Shown here in pieces: positions 42,148-50,461 of a stretch of DNA of 64,000 bases. The notes beneath the pieces are model-generated. The model ran no database searches. It was not told the DNA's origin and saw only the letters and a list, made by a program, of their open reading frames with translations. Position 1 is the stretch's first letter, and every line of letters starts with the position of its first letter. Position numbers and translations under genes: made by a program. The DNA comes from Streptomyces collinus (GTDB lineage: Bacteria > Actinomycetota > Actinomycetes > Streptomycetales > Streptomycetaceae): assembly GCF_031348265.1 (NCBI RefSeq), contig NZ_CP133771.1:5208001-5272000 (forward strand). Reading direction: 5' to 3'.

Positions 42148-43134
42148 ATGGGCGAGGTGTCCGCCGGGGAACCGGAGCAGCGTGAGGCGCGGGCCGAGAC
42201 CGGGGAACCGGTCATCGCCACCCGCGCGCTCACCAAGCGCTACCGCGGCGGACAGCTCGCCGTCGACGGTCTCGACCTGACCGTCCCGGCGGGCAGCGTC
42301 TTCGGCTTCCTCGGCCCCAACGGCTCCGGCAAGACCACCACCATCCGCATGCTGATGGGCCTCATCGAGCCCACCTCCGGCACGGCCCGGGTGCTCGGGC
42401 AGCCCATGCCCCGGGCCACCCGCGCCGTGCTCCCGCACGTCGGCGCCCTCATCGAGGGCCCGGCCCTCTACGGCTTCCTCTCCGGCCGCGACAACCTGCT
42501 CCGCTACGACAGCGCCGACCCGGCCGCCGACCCGCGCACCCGGCGCATCCGGGTCGCCTCGGCCCTGGACCGGGTGGGCCTGACGGCCGCCGCGGGCAAG
42601 AAGGCCAAGGCGTACTCCCTGGGCATGAAACAGCGCCTGGGTCTCGCGGCCGCGCTGCTCCAGCCGCGCCGGCTGCTCGTCCTGGACGAGCCCACCAACG
42701 GCCTCGACCCGCAGGGCATGCGCGAGATCCGCGCCCTGGTGAGGGAGCTGGCCTCGGACGGCACGACGGTCTTCCTCTCCTCCCACCTCCTCGACGAGAT
42801 CGAGCAGGTCTGCACGCACGCGGCCGTGATGGCCCAGGGCCGGCTGATCACGCAGGGACCGGTCGCCGAGCTGTCCGCCGGGGCGCGCGGCCGGCTGGTC
42901 GTGACCACGCCGGACCCGGCGGAGGCGGCCCGGATCCTGAAGGAGCAGGGCGTCGCCGACGTCGTCGTCACCGACGACCGGGTGACCGGCGAACCACCGG
43001 ACCGCGACCTCGCCGAGGTGAACGCCGCGCTGGTGACGGCCGGGGTCCGGGTGCGCGGCTTCACGGTCGAACGGGCCTCGCTGGAGGACGCGTTCGTGGC
43101 GCTGACGGGGGAGGGCTTCGATGTCGCGGGCTGA
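42148..43134 (+). CDS. ABC-2 type transporter ATP-binding protein
   Basis: This 328-residue ATPase is of the DrrA/CcmA/NatA export class. Walker A is FLGPNGSGKTTTIRML, the signature is YSLGMKQRLGLAAALLQ, Walker B is LLVLDEPTNGLDPQGM and the switch His is in FLSSHLLDEI. The C-terminal 90 residues form the regulatory region common in this class. ATG 42148 follows a GAGGAAG ribosome-binding site. Its 3' end overlaps the permease gene by 14 bases. Confidence 0.92.
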   Translation: MGEVSAGEPEQREARAETGEPVIATRALTKRYRGGQLAVDGLDLTVPAGSVFGFLGPNGSGKTTTIRMLMGLIEPTSGTARVLGQPMPRATRAVLPHVGALIEGPALYGFLSGRDNLLRYDSADPAADPRTRRIRVASALDRVGLTAAAGKKAKAYSLGMKQRLGLAAALLQPRRLLVLDEPTNGLDPQGMREIRALVRELASDGTTVFLSSHLLDEIEQVCTHAAVMAQGRLITQGPVAELSAGARGRLVVTTPDPAEAARILKEQGVADVVVTDDRVTGEPPDRDLAEVNAALVTAGVRVRGFTVERASLEDAFVALTGEGFDVAG

Positions 43135-44008
43135 AGTCGCGGAAGCCGTACAGCCGGTACGGCCCGTCAGTCCGTTGTGGACCTTCGGGCTGCTGCGCAA
43201 CGAGCTCGTCACCACGTTCCGGCGGTGGCGCACGCTCGCGCTGCTGGCCGTGCTGGCGGGCGTGCCGATCCTCGTCGGCATCGCCGTCAAGATCGAGACG
43301 GGCGACGGCTCGTCGCCCGGCGGCGGGGGCGGCGGAGGACCGGCCTTCATCTCGCAGATCACCAACAACGGCCTCTTCCTCGTCTTCACCGCCCTGGCCG
43401 CGACGCTCCCGTTCTTCCTGCCGATGGCGGTCGGTGTCGTCGCGGGTGACGCGATCGCCGGCGAGGCCAACTCCGGCACGCTGCGCTATCTGCTGGTCGC
43501 CCCGGCCGGCCGCAGCCGCCTGCTGCTCACCAAGTACGCGACGGTGGTCATCTTCTGCCTGGCCGCCACGCTCGTGGTCGCCGTCTCGGCGCTGACGGCC
43601 GGGGCGCTGCTCTTCCCGCTCGGTGACCTGACGACCATCTCCGGCACGCAGATCAGCTTCGCCGAGGGCCTGGGCAGAGCCCTGCTGATCGCCCTGGCAG
43701 TCGCCGCGTCACTGATCGGCGTCGCCGCGCTCGGCCTGTTCGTCTCGACCCTCACGGGCAGCGGCATCGCGGCGATGGCGACGACGGTCGGCCTGCTGAT
43801 CACGGTCCAGATCCTCGACCAGATCCCGCAACTGAACGCCCTGCAGCCGTACTTCTTCTCCCACTACTGGCTGTCCTTCGCCGACCTCATGCGCGAGCCG
43901 GTCTACTGGGACGAACTGGCGAAGAACCTCGGCCTCCAGGCCCTGTACGCGGCCGTGTTCGGGTCGGCGGCGTGGGCGCGGTTCACGACGAAGGACATCA
44001 CCGCGTAG
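43121..44008 (+). CDS. ABC-2 type transporter permease
   Basis: This 295-residue membrane protein has six hydrophobic helices in the ABC-2 arrangement: RTLALLAVLAGVPILVGIAV, FLVFTALAATLPFFLPMAVG, and four more between residues 115 and 285. A Gly-rich external loop (GDGSSPGGGGGGG) lies between helices one and two. The AGDAIAGEANSGTLRYLLVAP segment is the typical cytoplasmic coupling motif. ATG 43121 overlaps the ATPase gene. It is convergent with the flavin reductase, with three bases between. Confidence 0.9.
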   Translation: MSRAEVAEAVQPVRPVSPLWTFGLLRNELVTTFRRWRTLALLAVLAGVPILVGIAVKIETGDGSSPGGGGGGGPAFISQITNNGLFLVFTALAATLPFFLPMAVGVVAGDAIAGEANSGTLRYLLVAPAGRSRLLLTKYATVVIFCLAATLVVAVSALTAGALLFPLGDLTTISGTQISFAEGLGRALLIALAVAASLIGVAALGLFVSTLTGSGIAAMATTVGLLITVQILDQIPQLNALQPYFFSHYWLSFADLMREPVYWDELAKNLGLQALYAAVFGSAAWARFTTKDITA

Positions 44009-44011
44009 CGC

Positions 44012-44593
44012 TCAGTCCTCGTAGAGGAACCTGGCCAAGGGCGCTTCCTGCTCGAAGAAGGTCTTGGCGCGGGTCAGCGCCGCGTCGTCGGTCAGTACGT
44101 CACCGGGCTTGCTGCCGTTGCCGAGCAGCACCCCGCCGAAGCGCATCCCCATGTACGCCGCGGAGTTGTGGAGCGTCCCGACGAGCGGGTCGGCGACCAC
44201 CTCCTGGGTGTGCGCGAGGGCGGTGACGCCCCACAGGGTGCGGCCGGCCAGGGTCGCCTTGAAGTCGAGGCCGGGCGTGCGCAGCCAGCCCGACCAGTAG
44301 TCGAGGTAGCGCTTGGTCTGCGCGGAGACCGAGTACCAGTACAGGGGCGAGACGATCACGATGTCCGTCGCGGCGAGTGTGGCGTTCAGCAGCCGGGCCA
44401 CGTTGCCCTCGGTCGGGCGGACGTGGTCGCTGTCGTGCCGCAGGTCCTCGAAGTCCGGCACCGGATGCTCGGTGAGGTCGATCCACTCCTGCTCGACGTC
44501 CGGGGGCAGTTGCTCGGCGGCTCGGCGGGCGAGCAGCTCGGAGTTGCCCTCGGCGCGAGCGCTGCCCAGGACGAAAAGGAAACGGCGGGTCAT
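44012..44593 (-). CDS. NAD(P)H-dependent FMN oxidoreductase (flavodoxin-fold)
   Basis: This 193-residue protein has the flavodoxin-like fold of NAD(P)H-dependent FMN reductases and quinone reductases. The phosphate loop is VLGSARAEGNSELLARRA, SPLYWYSVSAQTKRYLDYW is the flavin and dimer region, and GVTALAHT follows. ATG 44593 has a GAGGGG ribosome-binding site; an earlier in-frame ATG at 44656 lies inside a palindrome and is not favoured. The physiological substrate is unknown. Confidence 0.88.
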   Translation of the reverse strand: MTRRFLFVLGSARAEGNSELLARRAAEQLPPDVEQEWIDLTEHPVPDFEDLRHDSDHVRPTEGNVARLLNATLAATDIVIVSPLYWYSVSAQTKRYLDYWSGWLRTPGLDFKATLAGRTLWGVTALAHTQEVVADPLVGTLHNSAAYMGMRFGGVLLGNGSKPGDVLTDDAALTRAKTFFEQEAPLARFLYED

Positions 44594-44630
44594 GGGTGCC
44601 CCTCTGGAAACTCGGCGTACGGCGACTGCA

Positions 44631-44655
44631 TGCGTGTGCATCATATGCGTACGCA
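44631..44655 (-). promoter_or_regulatory. Imperfect 25-bp palindrome upstream of the FMN oxidoreductase gene
   Basis: TGCGT..GCAT...ATGC..ACGCA shows nine matched pairs over 12. It lies 38 bases before the start, a usual operator position for MarR or TetR-type control. No regulator gene is adjacent, so any regulator acts from elsewhere. Confidence 0.4.
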
Positions 44656-44677
44656 AGTAAATCCGCCAGGGGTGCCC

Positions 44678-45823
44678 TCACGCCTCCCGCGCCACCGCCA
44701 GCAGCAGCGCCTCCCGCCCCGGCGGCGCCACCAGCTGGAGACCGGCCGGGCAGCCGTCGCCGTCGAAGCCCGCGGGCAGGCTCAGGGCGGGGTGACCGCT
44801 CAGGTTGAACCCCCAGGTGAGAGAGGTGGAGTAGCGGTCCCCGGGCCCCTCGTGGCCGTGCGGGGCGGTGGGGGCCGTCGGGGTCAGCAGCAGCTCGGCA
44901 TCGGCGAACAGCCCGGCCAGCCGCCGGTCGTTCTCCGCCCGGACCCGCCCGGCCCCGGCCAGGTCGGAACCGGGGGTGCGCAGGGCAAGCCAGGCCGGGC
45001 CGGGATCCGTCAGCCGCAACGGCACCCGCGGACGCACCAGCCGTAGGACCCCTGCCGCCACGAGCCGCTCCACCGCGGCCCTCGCGAGCGCGACGGGCTC
45101 CGGGTCGGGGTCGGCGAAGCCCAGGTCGGGGGACCAGACCGCCGGGACGGGGAGGGCCGCCCCGGCAGGTGCCCGCTCCCCGGACACCACCGTCCACCAC
45201 AGCCCGGCGTCCGACGCCGAGCGGGCGAGCACCCCGGGAACCGCGAGTCCCGTTCGGTCGCCCGACGGCAGCCGGCCGCTCGTCGTCTTCAGGCCGACCA
45301 CCCCGCACCACGCCGCCGGGATGCGCACCGACCCGGCCCCGTCGCCGCCCGTCGCCAGCGGCACCAGCCCGGCCGCCACGGCCGCCGCGGCCCCGGCCGA
45401 CGAGCCGCCCGGCGTCCGGTCGGCCCGCCACGGATTGACGGTCCGGCCCTGAGCCCCGAGCCCCCACGTCTGCCAGGGCGTCCCCGGCCCGGGCACGGAG
45501 GTCGCCCCCACGGGCACGCAACCGGCCGCGAGCAGCGGACCCGCCGCACGCAGCCCGTGCCGCCCCTTCACGGCGACCGGCACGCCGGCCAGCGGCAGGA
45601 AGACGTCCGCGCCCCGCCGGTCGAGTCGCGCGTCCACCTCGCGCGCCCGCCGCAACGCCTCGTCGTGCCACACCTCGGCGAACGCGCACAGCTGCGGATC
45701 GGTCCGCTCGATCCGGTCCAGGGCCGCCGCGGCGACATCCGCCGCGCGCAGCTCCCGGGCCCGTACCCCCGCCGCGATCTCCCCGGCCGACAGGGGGACG
45801 GCCGTCAGCGGCAGGGCGGTCAG
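44678..45823 (-). CDS. Amidase signature family protein
   Basis: This amidase-signature hydrolase shows the Ser-cisSer-Lys triad: Lys in LAGVPVAVKGRHG, cis-Ser in RTPGGSSAGAAAAVAAG, and nucleophile Ser in GGDGAGSVRIPAAW. It is short (381 residues), lacking part of the usual C-terminal half. No ATG, GTG or TTG lies between the GTG at 45673 and the upstream gene's stop, yet the 50 codons between them read as normal family N terminus (SAGEIAAGVRARELRAADVA). A CTG start at 45823 overlapping the upstream TGA is therefore proposed; GTG 45673 is the conservative start. Confidence 0.75.
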   Translation of the reverse strand: MTALPLTAVPLSAGEIAAGVRARELRAADVAAAALDRIERTDPQLCAFAEVWHDEALRRAREVDARLDRRGADVFLPLAGVPVAVKGRHGLRAAGPLLAAGCVPVGATSVPGPGTPWQTWGLGAQGRTVNPWRADRTPGGSSAGAAAAVAAGLVPLATGGDGAGSVRIPAAWCGVVGLKTTSGRLPSGDRTGLAVPGVLARSASDAGLWWTVVSGERAPAGAALPVPAVWSPDLGFADPDPEPVALARAAVERLVAAGVLRLVRPRVPLRLTDPGPAWLALRTPGSDLAGAGRVRAENDRRLAGLFADAELLLTPTAPTAPHGHEGPGDRYSTSLTWGFNLSGHPALSLPAGFDGDGCPAGLQLVAPPGREALLLAVAREA

Positions 45824-46323
45824 CGTGCCGCTCCCGTCAGCCGGGCCAGGGCCTCCGTCCCGCGCGGCGGACGCCCCGGTTCACCGAGCCGCCAGGACGG
45901 CACCCACGGCACGCGGTACACGTCGATGACCGACTCCAGCGATCTGACCCGCTGGGCGAGCGGACGCGGCAGCCGGCCCGGGGCGTCCGCCACGAGGACG
46001 ATCGCGTCCAGGTCGAGCCCCGGCGGAGCCTGGCCGCGCCGGAAGATCTCCACCGCCCCGGCGGCCGTGTCCAGCCCGGCCGCATGCGTCCGCGCGACCA
46101 GCAGCACCGACGGGGGATCGCCGGGCCCGGGCCAGGACCGGCCGCTGTCATGGCCGCCGTAGACCGCGGCGAGCGTGGAGACGCCCGCGCCGCCGTGCAG
46201 GCCGACCCAGGAGAAACGCCGCGCCGCGGCATGGGCGTGCGCGGGCTCCGGCGGCCCCGGCTCCGGGGTCGTCACCGGGCCGCGCAGCCAGATCTCCGGC
46301 CCCTGTCGCATGCCTGTGTGCAT
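45820..46323 (-). CDS. Hypothetical protein with a deviant P-loop
   Basis: This 167-residue protein shows VGLHGGAGVSTLAAVYGG, which resembles the MinD/ParA-type deviant Walker A but lacks the lysine, then VLLVARTHAAGLD and DAIVLVADAPGRLPRPLAQR, a Walker B-like strand. Short proteins of this kind with no assigned function occur in Streptomyces. ATG 46323 has an excellent ribosome-binding site (GGAGGAGAGG). The TGA overlaps the proposed CTG start of the amidase. It is divergent from the repeat-containing protein and may work with it. Confidence 0.7.
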   Translation of the reverse strand: MHTGMRQGPEIWLRGPVTTPEPGPPEPAHAHAAARRFSWVGLHGGAGVSTLAAVYGGHDSGRSWPGPGDPPSVLLVARTHAAGLDTAAGAVEIFRRGQAPPGLDLDAIVLVADAPGRLPRPLAQRVRSLESVIDVYRVPWVPSWRLGEPGRPPRGTEALARLTGAAR

Positions 46324-46482
46324 GCCCCTCTCCTCCCTCGTACGCCCGGTCTTCATGCCCTCGGTGACGACCGTGCCGGGGCGGGCGTCCCTTGGGACGA
46401 GCCTGTGACACCGTGGTGACGTGAGAAACGGGGGCGAGCGGACACACTCGACAGTAGGTGTACGACGCCCAGTGAGGGGACG

Positions 46483-47895
46483 ATGTCGCGACTCAGCCGC
46501 GAGAAGAAGCGGGAACAGAAGCAGGCCGCACACGCGGCGACCCCGGCGGCGCCGATCGACGTCCATGTCCCCGGGCCCGGCACGGACGTGGGAGGGGGCA
46601 CCGGCGGGGTGTCCGACGGCGCCCTGGTCGGTGGCGTCCCGGTCTTCGCCGCTCCCGGTGAGGAGGTCCAGCGGGCCGTCCTGAACCGCCTCCACCACAT
46701 CGCCCTCGCCACCGGCCACCCCGTCCTCGCCACGATCCGCGACGAGCGCATCGGCTACGTCGTCCCGCTCCAGGTCGACCCGGACGGCTCCAGCCACTTC
46801 ACGGCCGAGCCGGTCGCCACGGACCCGCCGGTGCCGCAGCACGCGCGAGGTGAGGCCACGCGTACGTCACCGGTGCCGCAGCACGCGCGAGGCGAAACCA
46901 CGCGTACGCCACCGGTGCCGCAGCCCGCCCGAGCCGACGCCACCCGTACGCCACCCGTGCCGCAGCACGCCCGAGGCGAGGCCGCGGCCCCGCCCGAGCC
47001 GCGGCACCCGCACGGCGACAGTGCCACGCACGTGCTGCGTCCCGCGCCGGAGTCCGGCCGCGGCGCGACCCCGACCTTTCCGCTGCGGGCCGTGCCCGAG
47101 CCGCAGCCGGCCGACGAACCCGTACCGACGTTCGAGCTGCGCGCCGTGCCGGAGCAGACGGAGTCCGCGCCGGAAGACGCGCCGCCGGCCCCGGGCGCGG
47201 CGACGCCGCCCGGCACCGTCGCCCCGCCCACCGGCGAGTTCGGCCCGCCCCCGCCCATGGACGCCAGGCCGCTCCCGGTTCCCGAGGCCCGGCCGGCTCC
47301 GCGGCCCGCGCCGGTCCCCGAGGACGCCCTGATCGCCGCCGACCCCGACCCCAAGCCCACGCCCCCGCGCGGCTTCGACGCCGTCGCGGAGGCCGTGCTC
47401 GGGGACGAACCCCTCACCGCCCCGGGCGATCCCGCCGCCCCCGCGTTGCTCGCGGAGCCGATCGGGCGCATCAACGAGGCGGTGAAGGAGGGCAGGATCG
47501 AAGCGGCGTCCGCCCTGGCGGAGCAGACCGTCGTGCAGGCGTCCGCGACGCTCGGGCCGGAGCACCCCGAGGTGCTCCGGCTGTGCGAACTCACGGCATA
47601 CATCGCCTACTTGGCGGGCGACCCGCTCCGCGCCTTCCGGCTGTCGCTCGACCTGGCCGGTGCCCGCCGCCGGGCCGGCGACCCGGAGGCCGCCTACGGC
47701 AACGTGGAGAGCGCGGCCACCGCCTGGCGCGCGGTGCGCGACCCGGCGCTCGGGCTGGAGCTGGGACGGGACCTGATCGGCCTGTGGACGGAGCTCGCCG
47801 CCGAGGACGGCCCGGCCGCCGAGGAGGTCGAGCAACTGGAGTCGGCCCGCGCCCGCATGGGCCGCCTCACCGAACGCGCCGCCCGCAACCAGTAG
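46483..47895 (+). CDS. Hypothetical protein with Pro-rich repeats and a TPR-like C-terminal domain
   Basis: This 470-residue protein starts with a basic segment (MSRLSREKKREQKQAA). Residues 45-105 form a small folded region, and residues 115-310 are a disordered Pro/Ala-rich stretch holding four copies of a 14-residue repeat (PVPQHARGEATRTS and variants) encoded by 42-bp units at about 46830-46990. The C-terminal 150 residues are helical and TPR-like (SALAEQTVVQASATLGPEHP, DPLRAFRLSLDLAGARRRAG). ATG 46483 follows GAGGGGACG. No enzyme motif is seen. Confidence 0.75.
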   Translation: MSRLSREKKREQKQAAHAATPAAPIDVHVPGPGTDVGGGTGGVSDGALVGGVPVFAAPGEEVQRAVLNRLHHIALATGHPVLATIRDERIGYVVPLQVDPDGSSHFTAEPVATDPPVPQHARGEATRTSPVPQHARGETTRTPPVPQPARADATRTPPVPQHARGEAAAPPEPRHPHGDSATHVLRPAPESGRGATPTFPLRAVPEPQPADEPVPTFELRAVPEQTESAPEDAPPAPGAATPPGTVAPPTGEFGPPPPMDARPLPVPEARPAPRPAPVPEDALIAADPDPKPTPPRGFDAVAEAVLGDEPLTAPGDPAAPALLAEPIGRINEAVKEGRIEAASALAEQTVVQASATLGPEHPEVLRLCELTAYIAYLAGDPLRAFRLSLDLAGARRRAGDPEAAYGNVESAATAWRAVRDPALGLELGRDLIGLWTELAAEDGPAAEEVEQLESARARMGRLTERAARNQ

Positions 47896-47914
47896 ACGCT
47901 GTGCCGGGGGCTAC

Positions 47915-49362
47915 CGGGATTCATTCGCAGTGCTCCGGGCTTCAGCCCGGGGGTGAAGCGAATCTCATGCCTGCGTCGCGGTGTCGTTCCGGTGGAGCCG
48001 GACTGTGTGCGGTGACGGTGAGGGGTCGCTCGAATGTTCCCGGTGACGGTACTCGTTCGACCTGCCTAGTGTGATCGTCGTGCAGCTCCGGTACGCCTTC
48101 CGCGTGTATCCGGATGCCGGTCAGCGGATCGCGCTGGCAAAGGCGTTCGGGTGCGCCCGCGTCGTGTTCAATGACGTAGTGCGCGCCCGGGAGGACGCCC
48201 GCAAGGCGGGCAAGCCCTTCCCCAAGGCCGGTGAGCTGTCCACGCGTCTGATCACCGAGGCGAAACGGACCGTGGAGCGGTCCTGGCTGGGTGAGGTGTT
48301 CGCGGTCGTCCTGCAGCAGTCGCTGCGCGACGCCGAGGCGGCTTACAAGAACTTCTTCGCCTCCCTCAAGGGCACCCGCAAGGGCCCGAAACTGGGTGCG
48401 CCCCGGTTCAAGTCCCGCAAAGACACCCGGCAGTCGATCCGGTTCACCGCCAACGCCCGCTGGAACATCACCGACAGCGGCCGGCTGAACCTGCCGAAGA
48501 TCGGGGCGGTGAAGGTGAAGTGGTCCCGTACCCTGCCCGCCACCCCCAGTTCCGTCACCGTGATCAAGGACAGCGCGGGCAGATTCTTCGCCTCGTTCGT
48601 CATCGACACCGACCCCGCCGCAGACGCGAACAGGATGCCCGACACCGACCAGAGCATCGGCATCGACCTCGGCCTGAGCCACTTCGCCGTGCTGTCCACC
48701 GGCGAGAAGATCGACTCACCCCGGTTCCTGCGCCGGGCGGAGAGGAAGCTGAAGAAGGCCCAGAGGGACCTGTCCCGCAAGCGGAAGGGGTCGAAGAACC
48801 GCGAGAAGGCCCGCCTCAAGGCCGCCCGTGCCCACGCTCAGGTCACCGACGCCCGCAAGGAGTTCCACCACCAGCTTTCCACCCGGCTGATCTCCGAGAA
48901 CCAAGGGATCGGAGTGGAGAGCCTGTCGGTGGCGGGACTGGCGCGCACCCGGCTGGCCAAGTCCGTCCACGACGCGGGCTGGACGGCGTTCGTGAACATG
49001 CTGGAATACAAGGCGCAACGGTACGGGCGCACCCTGATCAAGATCGGCCGGTTCGAGCCGACCTCCCAGACCTGCTCCACCTGCGGCGTCAAGGACGGTC
49101 CCCAACCCCTGTCCGTCCGGGAATGGACCTGTACCGCCTGCGGCACGGTCCACGACCGGGACCACAATGCCGCACTCAACGTCCAACAGGCCGCCGGACT
49201 GGCGGTATCAGCCTGCGGAGCGCCGGTAAGACCAGAACCCGTTCTGGCACAGCGCGAAGAAACAGGAAGCCATGGATTCCCCACCGGAAACCGTGCCGTA
49301 GCGGCACAGCAACCGGTAGAGAAGGCCAGAATCCTCGCCCTTCAGGGCGAGGAGCATGTCAA
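47915..49362 (+). mobile_element. IS200/IS605-superfamily (IS1341-type) element, TnpB only
   Basis: The left end has a hairpin CCGGGC-TTCA-GCCCGG (47935-47950), and the right end has CCTCGCCC-TTCA-GGGCGAGG (49333-49352) followed by AGCATGTCAA. Subterminal hairpins instead of inverted terminal repeats are the hallmark of this superfamily. Only tnpB is present; no TnpA transposase gene exists, so it would need TnpA from elsewhere. The exact left edge is uncertain by several bases. It lies between a hypothetical gene and an aminopeptidase gene whose 3' end it interrupts. Confidence 0.82.
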
Positions 49363-49426
49363 TCCGACAGCTCCCACACCGCGTGCGCGAGGGCGTCGCT
49401 GTTGCGGTTCAGAGCTGTGTCGTTGA
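48071..49426 (+). CDS. tnpB: TnpB RNA-guided nuclease (OrfB family)
   Basis: This 451-residue TnpB has an intact RuvC active site: D199 in SIGIDLGLSHFAV, E283 in GIGVESLSVAGL and D364 in HDRDHNAALN. The zinc-finger cysteines C335, C338, C354 and C357 are present. The N-terminal segment YAFRVYPDAGQRIALAKAFG is the family start, so GTG 48071 is accepted. The reading frame does not stop inside the element: it passes through the right-end hairpin and 64 bases of host DNA to TGA 49424-49426, so about 20 C-terminal residues are host-derived. TnpB proteins are known to cut DNA guided by an RNA from the element's right end. Confidence 0.92.
   Translation: MIVVQLRYAFRVYPDAGQRIALAKAFGCARVVFNDVVRAREDARKAGKPFPKAGELSTRLITEAKRTVERSWLGEVFAVVLQQSLRDAEAAYKNFFASLKGTRKGPKLGAPRFKSRKDTRQSIRFTANARWNITDSGRLNLPKIGAVKVKWSRTLPATPSSVTVIKDSAGRFFASFVIDTDPAADANRMPDTDQSIGIDLGLSHFAVLSTGEKIDSPRFLRRAERKLKKAQRDLSRKRKGSKNREKARLKAARAHAQVTDARKEFHHQLSTRLISENQGIGVESLSVAGLARTRLAKSVHDAGWTAFVNMLEYKAQRYGRTLIKIGRFEPTSQTCSTCGVKDGPQPLSVREWTCTACGTVHDRDHNAALNVQQAAGLAVSACGAPVRPEPVLAQREETGSHGFPTGNRAVAAQQPVEKARILALQGEEHVNPTAPTPRARGRRCCGSELCR
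49190..49362 (+). ncRNA. Candidate omega RNA (reRNA) at the right end of the TnpB element
   Basis: By analogy with characterised IS200/IS605 elements, the guide RNA scaffold overlaps the 3' part of tnpB and ends at the right end, using adjacent host bases as guide. The terminal 8-bp hairpin at 49333-49352 is the visible structured part. The guide would begin at 49363 with TCCGACAGC. The 5' boundary is arbitrary. Confidence 0.45.
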
Positions 49427-50309
49427 TGTTGGCGGTGGTGTCGCAGGAGGAGTGGTAGCAGCGGTCGAAGGCCCGCCCGGCCGTACCGCCCCACTTGGCC
49501 GCCTGCGCCGCCGTCATCGTCCGGCTCGCCCCGGTGAACAGACCGCCCACCGGCACGCCGGCGCTCTTGAAGGGCGCGTGGTCGGAGCGGCCGTCGCCCT
49601 CGGTCTCGATCTCGGTCGGGACGCCGATGCCGCCGAAGTAGTCCTTGAAGGTCTTCTCGATCGCCGGGTCGTCGTCGTAGACGAAGTAGCCGGGGTTCGG
49701 GGAGCCGATCATGTCGAAGTTCAGATAGGCGCTGATCCGCGAACGGTCGCCGGTGGCCAGCCGGTTGACGTAGTAGCGGGAGCCGACCAGGCCGAGCTCC
49801 TCCGCGCCCCACCAGGCGAACCGCAGGTGCTTGGTGGGCTTGTACTGCGCCCGGGACACGGCGAGAGCGGCCTCCAGGACGGCGGCCGAGCCGGAGCCGT
49901 TGTCGTTGATGCCGGCCCCGGAGGAGACGCTGTCGAGGTGCGAGCCGGCCATCACGACCTGGTTCGCGTCGCCGCCCGGCCAGTCGGCTATCAGGTTGTA
50001 GCCGGTGCGGCCGGAGGCGGTGAACTGCTGGATCGTGGTGGTGTATCCGGCCGCGTCCAGCTTGGCCTTCACGTAGTCGAGGGAGGCCTTGTAGCCGGCC
50101 CGGCCGTGCGCCCGGTTGCCGCCGTTGGCGGTGGCTATGGACTGCAGCTGGGACAGGTGGGCCTTGACGTTCGCCACGGGTATGTCCGGCGCGGCGGCCG
50201 CTCTGGAGGGAGCGGAGGACGCGGCGTCGGCCACGGCGCCGCCGGTCAGGAGCATGGCGGTCGCCATGCCGCCCGCGGCAACGGCGCGCGCGGAAACGGA
50301 GAGCTTCAT
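49359..50309 (-). CDS. Secreted M28 aminopeptidase (S. griseus aminopeptidase-like)
   Basis: This 316-residue protein has a signal peptide (MKLSVSARAVAAGGMATAML) and an M28 zinc aminopeptidase domain very like S. griseus SGAP. Metal and catalytic residues are in MAGSHLDSVSSGAGINDNGS (His, Asp), FAWWGAEELGLVGS (Glu pair), NFDMIGSPNPGY (Asp) and RSDHAPFKSAG (His). The disulfide pair in DRCYHSSCD is also seen. ATG 50309 starts the signal peptide; the longer open frame is not family-like. The stop codon is supplied by the right end of the TnpB element, so a native C-terminal extension may be lost although the catalytic domain is complete. Confidence 0.93.
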   Translation of the reverse strand: MKLSVSARAVAAGGMATAMLLTGGAVADAASSAPSRAAAAPDIPVANVKAHLSQLQSIATANGGNRAHGRAGYKASLDYVKAKLDAAGYTTTIQQFTASGRTGYNLIADWPGGDANQVVMAGSHLDSVSSGAGINDNGSGSAAVLEAALAVSRAQYKPTKHLRFAWWGAEELGLVGSRYYVNRLATGDRSRISAYLNFDMIGSPNPGYFVYDDDPAIEKTFKDYFGGIGVPTEIETEGDGRSDHAPFKSAGVPVGGLFTGASRTMTAAQAAKWGGTAGRAFDRCYHSSCDTTANINDTALNRNSDALAHAVWELSD

Positions 50310-50461
50310 GTGGGGGCTCCGGATTCCGTGGGGAAGCCCGTGGGATGTCCACGGGCCGCCCACAGTGAATGGGGTGCCTGGATGGTGAAGCTGGTACTGA
50401 CTCTCCGTCAAGGTGCTGATCCGGCCAGGGAGTTACGGAGCGCAGGCCTCCGGGGCGCCCG

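Noticed and set aside
46832..46990. Mobile or regulatory repeat in the hypothetical gene
   Set aside because: The 42-bp units are in frame and simply encode a 14-residue protein repeat.
47583..48074. Plus-strand open frame spanning the TnpB element left end
   Set aside because: It is an out-of-frame reading of the preceding gene continuing through the element's terminal hairpin.
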